Assembly (NCBI RefSeq): GCF_014203235.1
Contig: NZ_JACHIN010000006.1
Coordinates: forward strand, 570,916-634,915
From: Nonomuraea endophytica
GTDB taxonomy: Bacteria; Actinomycetota; Actinomycetes; Streptosporangiales; Streptosporangiaceae
Length of the DNA: 64,000 bases
Direction: 5' to 3'
Part shown: in pieces, positions 9,401-17,454 of the stretch
Position numbering within the stretch: position 1 is the stretch's first letter
How the letters are laid out: each line of letters begins with the position of its first letter
The notes under the pieces: model-generated
What the model was told of the DNA's origin: nothing
Databases searched by the model: none
Seen by the model: only the letters and a program-made list of their open reading frames with translations
Translations under genes and position numbers: made by a program

Positions 9401-11537
9401 CGCCGACCAGATCGCCGGCGAGGCAAAGACGATCATCGTGTACGGCACGCCGCTCACCAAGGCGGCCGGCGGCCCGGCTGACCTGTCGGCCGGGCACGTG
9501 GCCGCCTGGGGCCAGGCCGCGGCGCCCGTGACGGCCACGGCGATCCACCCGCCAGGCTCCACGAACCGCCCCACCGTGACGTACCTGGACGAGTCCGGCC
9601 GGGCGGTCAACGTGCTGACCCCGGGCGGGCACCTGTCCGCCACCGGCTACGACCGGTTCGGCCACGCGGTGCGGGTGCTCACCGCGGCGAACAGGGAGTT
9701 GTCACAGCGTCCCACGACGGACTACCGGCTCGTGGAACTGGCCATCACCGGCTACGGCCCGGAGGAGCGCGCGGAGCTGCTGTCCACCCGCTCCGTCTAC
9801 GACGCCTCGGGCCGCCGCAAGACGGAGGAGCTGAGCCCGGTCCACATCGTGAACCTGGAATCCGACGTGGACGACCTGCCGGCCGGATACGCCATCGGCG
9901 CCAGGACCCGCACCGTCAGCACCTACGACGAGGGACGACCGGCGAGCGCGACGGCCCGCGACCTGCCCACCACCGTCAAGGTCGGCGCCGTGATCGTCGG
10001 GCGCGAGTCCAAGCCGGACGCGGACGTCAGGACCACCGCCATCGCCTACGACTGGGCCGGCGGACGCCAGGTCAGAACGGTCCGCGACCCCGGCGGCCGG
10101 GCGGTCACCACCGACATCGCACGGCCCGTCCTCTACACGGCGACCGGCGGCGGAACCTGCGGCGGCCGCCCCGAGTGGGCGGACCTGGTGTGCCAGGACG
10201 GCGGGCGCACCTTCACCTACACCGCCGCCGGGCTCCCCCACACGGTGACCGAGGGAGGCACGGCCACCACGACCAGGCGCGACCAGGCGGGCCGCCCCAT
10301 CGCGACCCAGGCCGGAGGCGAGACCGAGATCGGCATCGGCTACAGCCCGGCCACCGGCCGGCCCACCGAGCGGTGGCGCGGCGCGGAGAAGATCGTGACG
10401 GTCTACGACCGGCTGGGCCGGGTCCTGTCCCACACCGACGCCGACGGCGGCCAGACCCGCACCGAGTACGACGACCTCGACCGCCCGGCCAAGGTCGTGG
10501 ACTCGGCCCCGTCCACCAGGGTCTACGCCTACGACCACGCGGCCGAGCCACGCGGCCTGCCCACCTCGGTCACCGACTCGGTCGCGGGCACCTTCACCGC
10601 CCGGTACGACGCCGAAGGCCGCCAGATCGAGGGCGACCTGCCCGGCGGGCTGCACGTGCAGTCCGCCTACGACGAGCGCGGGCAGAACTTCGCCCGGATC
10701 TACACCAAGGACGGCATGGAGGGCCCGGTGATGATCGACCAGGTCGGCCGAAACGTCCACGGGCAGGAACTGCTCAACATGCGCACCGACGCCATGACCG
10801 AACGGCAGCTCGGCTACGACAAGGCCGGTCAGCTCGCCTCGGCGCTGGAGATGGCGTTCCCGCTGTGCACGCTGCGCCGTTACGGCTACGACGGCTCCGG
10901 CCATCGGGTACGGCTGGCCGTACAGGCGTCGGAGGAGGACTGCCCGGCGGCCGACGACACAGCCGCCGATATCACGACATATGCCTACACCGCCGACGGC
11001 AGGCTGAGCGGTGACGGTTACGGCTACGACCCGGCGGGCCGTACCACGTCACTGCCGGGCGGCCGGAGCATCGGCTACTTCGCCGACGGCCTGCCGGCCC
11101 GGCAGACCTCCGGCGGGCGGAGCCTGACGTGGACCCGCGACCCGGCCGGCCGGATCAGAACGGAGAGCACCGAGGCGGGCGCGGTCACCGTTCAGCACTA
11201 CGGCGGCGACGGCGAGCGGCCCTCCTGGACCACTGAGAACGGCGCCGTCGTCCGTCAGGTGGCGGGCGTCGGCGGCGAACTCGCCGCGCTCACGGGCGCG
11301 ACCGGGGCGGTGCGCCTCCAGCTGGCCACCGTCGGCGGGAGCGTGGGAACCGAGCTGGACCTCGGCACCGGCCTGGCCACCGTGGCCGGGTACGACGAGT
11401 TCGGCGCGGCCTCCCAGCCGCGCCGATACGGCTGGCTGGGCGCCGCGTTCCACCCGACCACGCTGGACGGGACGGTCCTGGTGTCGGGCCTCCTGTACGA
11501 CCCGTCGCTCGGCCGGTTCCTCCAGCGGCCGTACTGA
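6435..11537 (+). CDS. Secreted RHS/YD-repeat protein with DNRLRE module, no toxin tip
   Basis: Very large secreted protein, 1700 residues. A signal peptide spans about 1-32 (MPVISPRALAVGLALLLVPL, then Ala-rich cleavage). A beta-rich region follows. A DNRLRE-type module (about 290-455) begins FDTFVQQGYGTD and contains RSFITWK and VTSLVQHW. Ig-like repeats cover about 460-780. From about 785 a PGVLNLLTGDY entry leads to many YD repeats (GYDSAGRVTTL, EYDDLDRPAKV, GYDPAGRTTSL). The protein ends at the RHS core signature LLYDPSLGRFLQRPY. In polymorphic toxins that point is followed by a variable toxin; here a stop follows. Confidence 0.9.
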   Translation: MPVISPRALAVGLALLLVPLAAPASPATAEPPAAESPADGVAPDEPSARLSARLTGRRVEVADARTETTTTYANPDGTLTADSFAGPVRFRRDGAWVPVDIALTKAPSGEIVTRGHGRALRLGGGRTGLARQEGPSDLITIGEGATKVTMQWKDALPAPRLSGETATYADVMPGADLVVTATRTGAEQFLLLKSRPATPLTYTLRLKAAGLQPRRSAGGGVELVDAKGRIAVTIPAPVMWDATKHPISGEHLRRAPVDMKVSGRDLVLTPDPAFLNDPATTYPVTVDPSLNLGQVFDTFVQQGYGTDQSGATELKIGNNGSGQVARSFITWKTPGAVGKKILSATLKLWNYHSWSCDARSWEVWTANRATTASRWPGPALVTKYASSSQTKGHGSGCADGWVTANVTSLVQHWADEGYKESGMGLRAASESDEYAWKRFNSGNASSHVPVISVTYNSYPSTPVSTWVSPYTDYNGARWTNTLTPQLRDHVRDPDGGNVRGLFDVYAGSTLVIDNLYGGYVPSNGFSGGNVPSGKLASGKTYTIRSWANDGSLTSKAYQSATFSVDTAKPPAPKVASPDYPDDGGWYGDAGKAGTFTLTPASADTGWIAYKLGGGATTKVLTTGAAVTAKLTPAATGAHTLTVHTIDKAGNASPVTAYTFNVGSGAGVAVLAAPSDGLRSPGRVPLAVTGTGFTQARFQYRRSEIDAWADLPVANVTGADGKPLTAWPVAAPNGVSGLIWDAGTQLGDAAVQVRALVSGSTGATAESRPAEVVVDRRATGAATSEVGPGVLNLLTGDYRLTTEAGGPFGLTLTRTASSRDPDAAWSPGLSVLKETSPTSVELTRADGTPVQFTKTAAGWKPEPGAENLTLTGTYTLTDARGEITTFTKQGEVYIPATRTHKLDVGHDTAGRMTTVSLKGTVIAQYAYDGTGRLAETWDPRISPPLKTLYGYDSAGRVTTLTPPGELPWTFAYEADGRLRSVARATLKPGTADQIAGEAKTIIVYGTPLTKAAGGPADLSAGHVAAWGQAAAPVTATAIHPPGSTNRPTVTYLDESGRAVNVLTPGGHLSATGYDRFGHAVRVLTAANRELSQRPTTDYRLVELAITGYGPEERAELLSTRSVYDASGRRKTEELSPVHIVNLESDVDDLPAGYAIGARTRTVSTYDEGRPASATARDLPTTVKVGAVIVGRESKPDADVRTTAIAYDWAGGRQVRTVRDPGGRAVTTDIARPVLYTATGGGTCGGRPEWADLVCQDGGRTFTYTAAGLPHTVTEGGTATTTRRDQAGRPIATQAGGETEIGIGYSPATGRPTERWRGAEKIVTVYDRLGRVLSHTDADGGQTRTEYDDLDRPAKVVDSAPSTRVYAYDHAAEPRGLPTSVTDSVAGTFTARYDAEGRQIEGDLPGGLHVQSAYDERGQNFARIYTKDGMEGPVMIDQVGRNVHGQELLNMRTDAMTERQLGYDKAGQLASALEMAFPLCTLRRYGYDGSGHRVRLAVQASEEDCPAADDTAADITTYAYTADGRLSGDGYGYDPAGRTTSLPGGRSIGYFADGLPARQTSGGRSLTWTRDPAGRIRTESTEAGAVTVQHYGGDGERPSWTTENGAVVRQVAGVGGELAALTGATGAVRLQLATVGGSVGTELDLGTGLATVAGYDEFGAASQPRRYGWLGAAFHPTTLDGTVLVSGLLYDPSLGRFLQRPY

Positions 11538-11550
11538 CCGGACCGGCCTG

Positions 11551-11571
11551 CGCCTTGCCCCGGGCGAGGCG
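11551..11571. terminator. Bidirectional terminator between convergent genes
   Basis: GC-rich hairpin with arms CGCCTTGCC and GGCGAGGCG (one G-T pair) and a short CCG loop. It lies between the RHS gene stop and the converging aminopeptidase stop. Confidence 0.55.
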
Positions 11572-11582
11572 CGGGCCGAGGG

Positions 11583-12797
11583 TCAGAACTGCCAGATGTC
11601 GTCGCGCAGCAGCACCACGTTCCCGCCGGGCCCCAGGCCGGTGACGGTGACGTCCGGGCCGCCGACCATGAAGTCGATGTGCACGCTTGAGGTGTTCACC
11701 CCGGCCCGGTCCAGTCGCGCGGGGTCGTCCGAGCGCAGGTCCGCGGGTACGCCGGGAGGCAGTCCCGCGCCCCAGGCCAGGTGGCAGGTGGCGTTCTCGT
11801 CCAGGAGGGTCTCCATGTACGTGATGCCGCTCTCGCCGACGCGCGAGGAGCGGTCGACCAGGGCGAGTTCGCCCAGGCGGGCCGCACCCGCGTCGGTGGC
11901 CTGGTGGGCGCGGACGACGTCGGCTCCGGTGCTCGCCTGGACGTCGGTCACGACGCCGCCGGCGAAGGTCATCTCCAGGTCGTGGATGACGGTGCCGTCC
12001 AGCGACAGCGGCCGGGTGGCGCGGACGGTGCCGTCGACCCGCCGGTAGTCGGGGGTGGTGAACACCTCCTCGGTCGGCAGGTTGGCCTGGAACGGGCGGC
12101 CTTCGACGTCCTGGAGACTGGCGGCGGTCCAGTGGGCGCCGGGGAGCAGGCCGATGGTCAGGTCGGTGCCGGGGCCCTCGAAGCGCACGGCGTCCAGGCG
12201 CATCTCGGTGAGTCGCCTGGCGCGGTCGAGCAGGTCGGCGATGCGCTGCTGCCAGGCTTCGCGCGGGTCGGGCTCGTCGAGGCGGAGGATGCGGCGCAGG
12301 TGCTGCCACAGCCGGTCCTGGTCGGGTTCGCCGAAGACCGTGCGGGCCCACTCGGGGGTGGGGCAGGGGATGATCGTCCAGCGGACGAGGTTGTTGAGCT
12401 GGAGCCGCTGGCGGGAGGTCAGGGACGGCATGCGGTCCAGGCCGGTGCGTACCGGGTCGAGCCCGGTCAGGAGGTCCGGCGCGGCGGTGCCGCGGAGGTT
12501 GACCAGGACGCCGCCGTGCCGTTCGAGGTCGTCGTTGCGGGCGTCGAGCCAGGAGGGGACCTCGGCCAGCGTCGTGGTGTCCGCGTGCCGGATACGCGAG
12601 CGTTTGGCATGCGGGTCGAAGTACCAGATGTCGGCATAGCGGGCGCCTCTGGCGTAGGCGGCCTCGGCCAGCGCGCGGGCGAGCGGGGCGTGCTCGATCT
12701 CGGCGTTGATCAGCACCCGGTCGTCGGCCAGCAGGGGCACGGCCACGTCGAACACGACGTCGGCGTAGCGGGACAGGTCAGCGGCGGGAAGGGTCAC
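11583..12797 (-). CDS. M29-family metalloaminopeptidase
   Basis: Cytoplasmic aminopeptidase of the thermophilic metalloprotease family (AmpS/AmpT type), 404 residues, close to the family's usual length. Metal-site segments are recognisable in order: NLPTEEVFTTPD (about 238), GELALVD (about 310), ATCHLAWG (about 339) and NTSSVHIDFMVGG (about 369). It should remove N-terminal residues using two metal ions. Its start overlaps the end of the upstream MFS gene by 20 bases, so it is the last gene of an ArsR-MFS-peptidase operon. Its link to the exporter's substrate is unclear. Confidence 0.9.
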   Translation of the reverse strand: MTLPAADLSRYADVVFDVAVPLLADDRVLINAEIEHAPLARALAEAAYARGARYADIWYFDPHAKRSRIRHADTTTLAEVPSWLDARNDDLERHGGVLVNLRGTAAPDLLTGLDPVRTGLDRMPSLTSRQRLQLNNLVRWTIIPCPTPEWARTVFGEPDQDRLWQHLRRILRLDEPDPREAWQQRIADLLDRARRLTEMRLDAVRFEGPGTDLTIGLLPGAHWTAASLQDVEGRPFQANLPTEEVFTTPDYRRVDGTVRATRPLSLDGTVIHDLEMTFAGGVVTDVQASTGADVVRAHQATDAGAARLGELALVDRSSRVGESGITYMETLLDENATCHLAWGAGLPPGVPADLRSDDPARLDRAGVNTSSVHIDFMVGGPDVTVTGLGPGGNVVLLRDDIWQF

Positions 12798-13965
12798 GAG
12801 GTGCTCCTTGGTGCTCGTCTCGGTGTTCGTCGTGGCGGAAGAGAGGCGGCAGGAACAGCAGGGCGCCCGCGGCGGACACGGCGCCGGCGAGGACGAAGCC
12901 GCCGGCCAGGCCGAACTGGCCGGCGAGGGCGCCCAGGGTCAGGGCGGCGCTGAGGAACCCGATGTCGAAGAAGGCCGTCGTGGTGGCCACGGCGGATCCG
13001 CGCTCGCCGGGCGGCACGCCGTGCACCGCCATCCTGAGGAAGGCGGGCAGCCCGAGCCCCTGCCCGGCGCCGGTCAGCGCGATCGCGCACCATGTTCCGG
13101 CGGGCGAGGGCCAGGCGGCGAGCAGGATCGATCCCACCCCGGTCAGCAGGAGGGAGGCGACGGCCAGGCGGGCCGGGGAGGCCGTGGCGAGCAGGCGCTG
13201 CCCGGCCAGCCGTACGGCCAGGAGAACGATCCCGTAGACGAGGAAGTGCGCGCCGCCGGAGCCCGTCCCGAGCGCGGCCAGATGCAGGGGCAGGAAGGCG
13301 CTGACGACGGTGTAGCCCCAGACGGAGGCCAGGTAACCGAAGCCCGCTCGCAGCGCGGACCTGGGGCGGCGGGACGGAACATGCCGGGGACTGGGGTCGG
13401 GGCCCGCGTTCGGCTTCGACAAGGTGGTCTTGGGCAAGGTGGTCTTGGGCAGGGCGGCGGCGAGAATGGCCGGCACCAGGGCCGAGATCGCGGCTGCTAT
13501 CCAGACGGCGGTGAACCCGGCGGCGGCGTACAGCGTCTCGGCGAGGGCCGGTCCGGTGAGCAGACCGGCGTTGACGGCGACGGAGAAGTGGTTGATCGCG
13601 GCGCCGGGACGCCGGTGGTCGCTGGCCAGGGCGGCGAGGCCGACGTACACCAGAGCTTCACCAACGCCCGCGACCCCGCGCAGGAGGAGAAAGAGGGACA
13701 GGTTCCCGGCCAGGAGCAGGGCCAGCGACGACCCGCACAGTAACAGCGCGCCCGCGAACACGGCCGCCCGGCGGCCCGACCGATCGGCCACCCGACCGGC
13801 CAGCGGGCGGGCGATCAGCCCGGCCGCCGCGGTGACGGCCAGCGAGACGCCCACCCAGCCCGTCTGCGCGTCCAAAGGGCCGGTGACGTAGCGGGGCACG
13901 GCCGGGATGAGCAGCCCGATCGACAAGAACGCGCCACCCGTGCTGACGAGCAGGCGAGCGGTCAT
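12778..13965 (-). CDS. MFS transporter
   Basis: Twelve-helix major facilitator of 395 residues. The loop between helices 2 and 3 has the MFS signature region GRVADRSGRRAAVFAG. The central cytoplasmic loop is Pro/Arg-rich and contains a short duplication (PKTTLPKTTLSK). Likely a drug or metabolite exporter. Its start overlaps the ArsR-like regulator by four bases (ATGA), and it overlaps the downstream aminopeptidase. The regulator probably controls all three. Confidence 0.88.
   Translation of the reverse strand: MTARLLVSTGGAFLSIGLLIPAVPRYVTGPLDAQTGWVGVSLAVTAAAGLIARPLAGRVADRSGRRAAVFAGALLLCGSSLALLLAGNLSLFLLLRGVAGVGEALVYVGLAALASDHRRPGAAINHFSVAVNAGLLTGPALAETLYAAAGFTAVWIAAAISALVPAILAAALPKTTLPKTTLSKPNAGPDPSPRHVPSRRPRSALRAGFGYLASVWGYTVVSAFLPLHLAALGTGSGGAHFLVYGIVLLAVRLAGQRLLATASPARLAVASLLLTGVGSILLAAWPSPAGTWCAIALTGAGQGLGLPAFLRMAVHGVPPGERGSAVATTTAFFDIGFLSAALTLGALAGQFGLAGGFVLAGAVSAAGALLFLPPLFRHDEHRDEHQGAPRDPSRR
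13421..13450. repeat. 15-bp direct repeat inside the MFS gene
   Basis: AAGGTGGTCTTGGGC occurs twice in tandem. It duplicates five codons in the central loop of the MFS protein; the frame is kept. Confidence 0.85.
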
Positions 13966-14477
13966 CGCTCGTCACGGAGTTCGAGCAGCAGCGCCGTCAT
14001 GCTGACCTTGACACCGTCACGCGGCGGGCCGGCGTTGTCGTGAACGAGCGCCACGGCCTGGCCGATCAGTCCGACGACCTCCTCCCAGACGGGCCTGGCC
14101 AGCCACACCTCGGCATCGGTGGAGACGCGCTGGCGATCGGTCTCGGCCAGGCGCCTGCCCAGGTCGGCGCTCATCGCCTGGTGAAGGAGCTGCCGCCCCT
14201 CCGACCGGTCGATGCGGTCGCCGCTGGACAGGTCGTACTGGTAGCGCCGCTGCGGGCGGCCCCTTCCGGCCGCCGGCCGCTCATCGGTCTGCCGCAGGAA
14301 GCCCGCCTTGGCCAGTTGCCGCAGGTGGTAGCTGGCCGAGGCGTGCGCGATGCCGAGCTCGTCGGCGACCTCGGTGGCCGACATCGACGTGCCGGTGAGC
14401 AGCGACACGATGCGGATACGCAACGGGTTGGCGAGCGCGCGCAGCGGCACCAGGTCGTCCCGCTTTTCCAAAGGCAT
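13962..14477 (-). CDS. ArsR-like winged-helix regulator
   Basis: 171 residues. The N-terminal winged helix reads LRALANPLRIRIVSLL, then MSATEVADELGIAHASASYHLRQLAKAGFL and a basic wing (RPAAGRGRPQRRYQY). The C-terminal 80 residues form a helical domain seen in longer ArsR-type regulators. No metal-binding Cys cluster is visible, so a metal sensor is unlikely. First gene of the operon with MFS exporter and aminopeptidase. An inverted repeat covers its start, suggesting autoregulation; a hydrolase gene is divergent. Confidence 0.87.
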   Translation of the reverse strand: MPLEKRDDLVPLRALANPLRIRIVSLLTGTSMSATEVADELGIAHASASYHLRQLAKAGFLRQTDERPAAGRGRPQRRYQYDLSSGDRIDRSEGRQLLHQAMSADLGRRLAETDRQRVSTDAEVWLARPVWEEVVGLIGQAVALVHDNAGPPRDGVKVSMTALLLELRDER

Positions 14478-14478
14478 G

Positions 14479-14499
14479 TTGGGATAGTAACTTACCCAA
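14479..14499. promoter_or_regulatory. Operator-like inverted repeat at ArsR-type gene start
   Basis: TTGGG and CCCAA arms around an AT-rich centre (ATAGTAACTTA), immediately upstream of the regulator's ATG and inside the divergent promoter region of the hydrolase gene. Confidence 0.5.
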
Positions 14500-14575
14500 C
14501 GACTCTTTGGAAAACAGGCCGCCTTGACCTTGACACCGTGACAAGCCCTTCACTGCTGCCAAGGAGGTGGTTCCG

Positions 14576-15427
14576 ATGACCATGATCTACAAGTCCCAAG
14601 AGGGTGGACTCGAGCTTCTCGACCACTACCGGCAGGTACTGAACGCCTGGCCGGTTCCCGCCGAGCACATCCGGGTGCCGAACCGCGAGGGCGAGACCTT
14701 CGTCCTGGCCTCCGGCCCGCAGGACGCGCCGCCCCTGGTGCTGCTGCACGGCTCGGGCGCGAACACGTCGATGTGGCGAGGAGACGTCGCCACCTGGTCC
14801 CGGCACTTCCGCACGTACGCGGTCGACCTCGTCGGCGAGCCGGGCCTGAGCGCGCCCTCGCGTCCCGCCCTGGGCTCCGACGCCGTGGCCCTCTGGCTGG
14901 ACGACGTGCTGGAGGGGCTCCGGGTCACCAAGGCCGCGTTCGCCGGCACGTCACTCGGCGGCTGGACGGCCCTGGACTACGCCATCCGCCGTCCGGAACG
15001 GGTGACCCGCCTGGCCCTGATGTGCCCCGGCGGGGTGGGACGGCAGAAGGTCGGCTGGATCTTCAAGGCCCTGCTGACCCGCCCCTTCCGACGTGACGGG
15101 CTACGCGAGTCGGCGATGGCCGTCGCCGGACTGGACGGGGTGAAGGACCGGCAGGCGCTCGACGCCGTCGTCCTGACGTTCACGCACTTCAATCCCCGCA
15201 GGGAGAAACTCCCGGTCTTCCCCGACGACGCGTTGCGCGGCCTCACCATGCCCGTCCTGGTCATCGTCGGCGACCAGGACGCCATGTTCGACTCCCGCCA
15301 GAGCGCACGGCGCATCCGTGAATGCGTCCCGCACGCGACCGTGACCCTGCTCCCCGGAGTCGGTCACGCCATTTTCGGTCAGAGCGAGCCCATCGCCGAG
15401 TTTCTCCGAACCCGGCAGAACCGATGA
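14576..15427 (+). CDS. Alpha/beta hydrolase
   Basis: Cytoplasmic alpha/beta-fold hydrolase, 283 residues. The oxyanion segment LLHGSGANTSMW (about 59), the nucleophile elbow GTSLGG (about 125), an Asp in VGDQDAMF (about 230) and the His in GVGHAIFG (about 260) give a complete catalytic triad. A strong AAGGAGGTGG site seven bases ahead fixes the ATG; a GTG nine bases earlier lies within that site. Divergent from the ArsR-like regulator, and may share its operator. Substrate unknown. Confidence 0.9.
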   Translation: MTMIYKSQEGGLELLDHYRQVLNAWPVPAEHIRVPNREGETFVLASGPQDAPPLVLLHGSGANTSMWRGDVATWSRHFRTYAVDLVGEPGLSAPSRPALGSDAVALWLDDVLEGLRVTKAAFAGTSLGGWTALDYAIRRPERVTRLALMCPGGVGRQKVGWIFKALLTRPFRRDGLRESAMAVAGLDGVKDRQALDAVVLTFTHFNPRREKLPVFPDDALRGLTMPVLVIVGDQDAMFDSRQSARRIRECVPHATVTLLPGVGHAIFGQSEPIAEFLRTRQNR

Positions 15428-15434
15428 TGCCCCG

Positions 15435-15785
15435 TTACCGCGCGGCCTCGTACCTCTCGATGACCGTGGAAGCGATCCGGCCGCGCTCGCTGACCGGAAG
15501 ACCCTGCTCCTTCGCCCACTGGCGGATCTCCGCTGACTGCTCGCGGGTCATCTTGCGGCTGTCGCCGAGCACCACGCGCCGGCCCCCTCGGCCACGCCCC
15601 GCCGCGGGCTCCTTGACCAGCCGGGCCGCGTTGATGAACGGGGCCAGGGCCTTTTCCAGCTTGGCGTAATTCGCATCCGCGAGGTCGATCTCAAACGTGT
15701 CGTTTCCCCATCCGAACCGGTAGGTCCGCGCGCCAGCGACACCATTGATGTCGTCAGTAATCGTCTCAACAATGTGCTTGGCCAT
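15435..15785 (-). CDS. lsr2: Lsr2-family nucleoid-associated protein
   Basis: Histone-like DNA-bridging protein of 116 residues. The N-terminal dimerisation part begins MAKHIVETITDDINGV with the EIDL segment, and the C-terminal DNA-binding part ends in WAKEQGLPVSERGRIASTVI, whose RGR loop corresponds to the minor-groove AT-hook-like motif. A basic linker (RGRGGRR) joins them. GGAG precedes the ATG. Lsr2 silences AT-rich and horizontally acquired DNA in actinomycetes; this may be one of several paralogues. Confidence 0.93.
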   Translation of the reverse strand: MAKHIVETITDDINGVAGARTYRFGWGNDTFEIDLADANYAKLEKALAPFINAARLVKEPAAGRGRGGRRVVLGDSRKMTREQSAEIRQWAKEQGLPVSERGRIASTVIERYEAAR

Positions 15786-15912
15786 ATGGGAACTCCGTAT
15801 CTTTCGTGCGGCGGCGAGGACCACCCTAGCGGTTCACCGTGACGCAGACCCGTCCAACCGCTGGTCAAGCATGCGCGCCGCGAAACCACGCCATTCCCAT
15901 TACGATCCTCCC

Positions 15913-16227
15913 GTGCGCTCCACTGACCGGACTGATCGCGGTACCCGCCTCCTGGCGTGCGCCATTCTGGTCGCTCTGAGCATGCCCCCGATGGTGTTCG
16001 GCCTGGTGCTGCCGACAGAGCACTCGTGGGATCCCGACATGCCGGAATACAGCGATCCCGACTTCGTCTGGCTCGTGACGATGGCCACCGCGTGCGCGGT
16101 CGCGCTCGCCGGTCTGGGGGCGGCCGTCGGCTTCGCGCTCGGGAAGGTCGCGAGGGTCTTCTTCGTGGTGTTGCTGATCCTGTACGGCTGGCGGCTGGGT
16201 GTGCTGATCCCGCACTTCTCCGAGTGA
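15913..16227 (+). CDS. Small membrane protein of unknown function
   Basis: 104 residues with three predicted membrane helices (about 12-32, 53-76, 80-98). I favour a leaderless GTG start: TACGAT, a plausible -10 element, ends six bases upstream and no ribosome binding site exists. An in-frame ATG 42 bases earlier is the alternative. No known family recognised. It sits tail-to-tail with the PucR gene, so its neighbours give no functional hint. Confidence 0.6.
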   Translation: MRSTDRTDRGTRLLACAILVALSMPPMVFGLVLPTEHSWDPDMPEYSDPDFVWLVTMATACAVALAGLGAAVGFALGKVARVFFVVLLILYGWRLGVLIPHFSE

Positions 16228-16231
16228 TCGG

Positions 16232-17389
16232 TCAGGGTTTGAGGGTGCGGGCGGTCAGGGCGGCTTCCAGGAGGCGGGCCTCGGCGGGGATGGTCAGGTC
16301 CAGGCCGGTCAGCGCGGCCACCCGGTGCAGCCGGTAGTCGAGGGTGTTGCGGTGGATGTGCAGGTCCAGGGAGGTCTGGCGGCGGTTGTGGCCTCGTCGG
16401 ACGTACGCGCGCAACGTCTCCAGCAGGTAGGGGTGCTCGTCCAGCGGGTCCAGTTTGGCCGCCAGGCGGGTCAGGCCAGTGCCGGGGCGGGCGAGCTGGT
16501 ACTCCACCAGGACGTCGTCGAACCGGTAAAGGCCGGGCGGGCGGCCGAGGCGCTGGACCAGTTCCAGGACCCTGCGGGCCTCCTCGGCCGCCTCGGGAAC
16601 ACCGCTCAGGTCGGTGGCCGGGGCGGCGCTGAGCAGCGGGTTGCCGCCCACGGTCGCGGCCAGCGTCTGCCACAGCGCCTCTCCTGCCGAGGGGAGCAGG
16701 GCGATGCCTTCGGCGTGGTCGGCCAGGACGAGCGTGCCGGCGTGGGCGTCCAGGGCCGACTGGACCAGTCTCGGGGGCGGCGTCTGGTCGAAGGCGAAGC
16801 TGACGACCTCGTGCGCCTGCCCAAGCTCGACGCCCGCCGCGTCGGCCAGCGCCTCGTGCGGGCGACCGCCGAGGAGGGCGGCCAGCAGCGCGCGGCGTAC
16901 CCTTTTGTCCTCTCCGCTGAGGTCCTCCAGCGCCTGCTGGTGGGCCAGGGCGACGGCGGGCATGGCCGTGCGCAGGCAGCCCAGCAGGCCCGCGCCCGCC
17001 TCCTCCAGTTCGTGCGGCTCGGCCGCAGCGCCGATCGCGCGCCACCACGTCTCGGCGCCGATCAGGTACGCGGCCAGCGCCGCCTCCAGCGGGACCCTCT
17101 GCTCCGCCCGCCGGGCCGACCACTCGATGAGCCTGGCCAGGTCACCGGGCCCGACCGCGTCCTGGCGCCGTAACGCGCGCAGGAGCAGGCCGAACACCGC
17201 CGTGACCGATCGGGTGACCTCGCCTTCCAGCACCTCGCGTGGCAGGTCCCGGTAGAAGGGGAGTTCGGCGGCGCAGCGGGCGACCACCTCACCGGTGAGC
17301 TCGCGGACGCGCGGGGCCATGCGGGTATGCAGATCTGCCACCAGCGGATCGTCACATTGCACAAACCGCACCGTCAATGATTGCCGCAT
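16232..17389 (-). CDS. PucR-family transcriptional regulator
   Basis: About 385 residues. The C-terminal helix-turn-helix typical of PucR/CdaR regulators is clear: LLETLRAYVRRGHNRRQTSLDLHIHRNTLDYRLHRV, written here in parts, with HRNTLDYRL as the recognition helix. The central region is a GGDEF-like regulator domain of this family. The start is uncertain: the chosen ATG has no ribosome binding site, and a TTGACG just after it could be a promoter element, which would favour a later GTG (VADLHTRM). It is divergent from a secreted hydrolase. Ligand unknown. Confidence 0.85.
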   Translation of the reverse strand: MRQSLTVRFVQCDDPLVADLHTRMAPRVRELTGEVVARCAAELPFYRDLPREVLEGEVTRSVTAVFGLLLRALRRQDAVGPGDLARLIEWSARRAEQRVPLEAALAAYLIGAETWWRAIGAAAEPHELEEAGAGLLGCLRTAMPAVALAHQQALEDLSGEDKRVRRALLAALLGGRPHEALADAAGVELGQAHEVVSFAFDQTPPPRLVQSALDAHAGTLVLADHAEGIALLPSAGEALWQTLAATVGGNPLLSAAPATDLSGVPEAAEEARRVLELVQRLGRPPGLYRFDDVLVEYQLARPGTGLTRLAAKLDPLDEHPYLLETLRAYVRRGHNRRQTSLDLHIHRNTLDYRLHRVAALTGLDLTIPAEARLLEAALTARTLKP

Positions 17390-17454
17390 GTGCGGACTGA
17401 CGGCGGGCGCCGTCGCGGCCACGATCGAGCAAACCCCCCAGCCTGGAGGACGCC

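Noticed and set aside
6507..9665. Long open frame on the minus strand opposite the RHS gene
   Set aside because: GC-rich codon use leaves the antisense frame open; its product is a low-complexity Arg/Gly/Val string without domains, while the plus strand has clear RHS and DNRLRE motifs.
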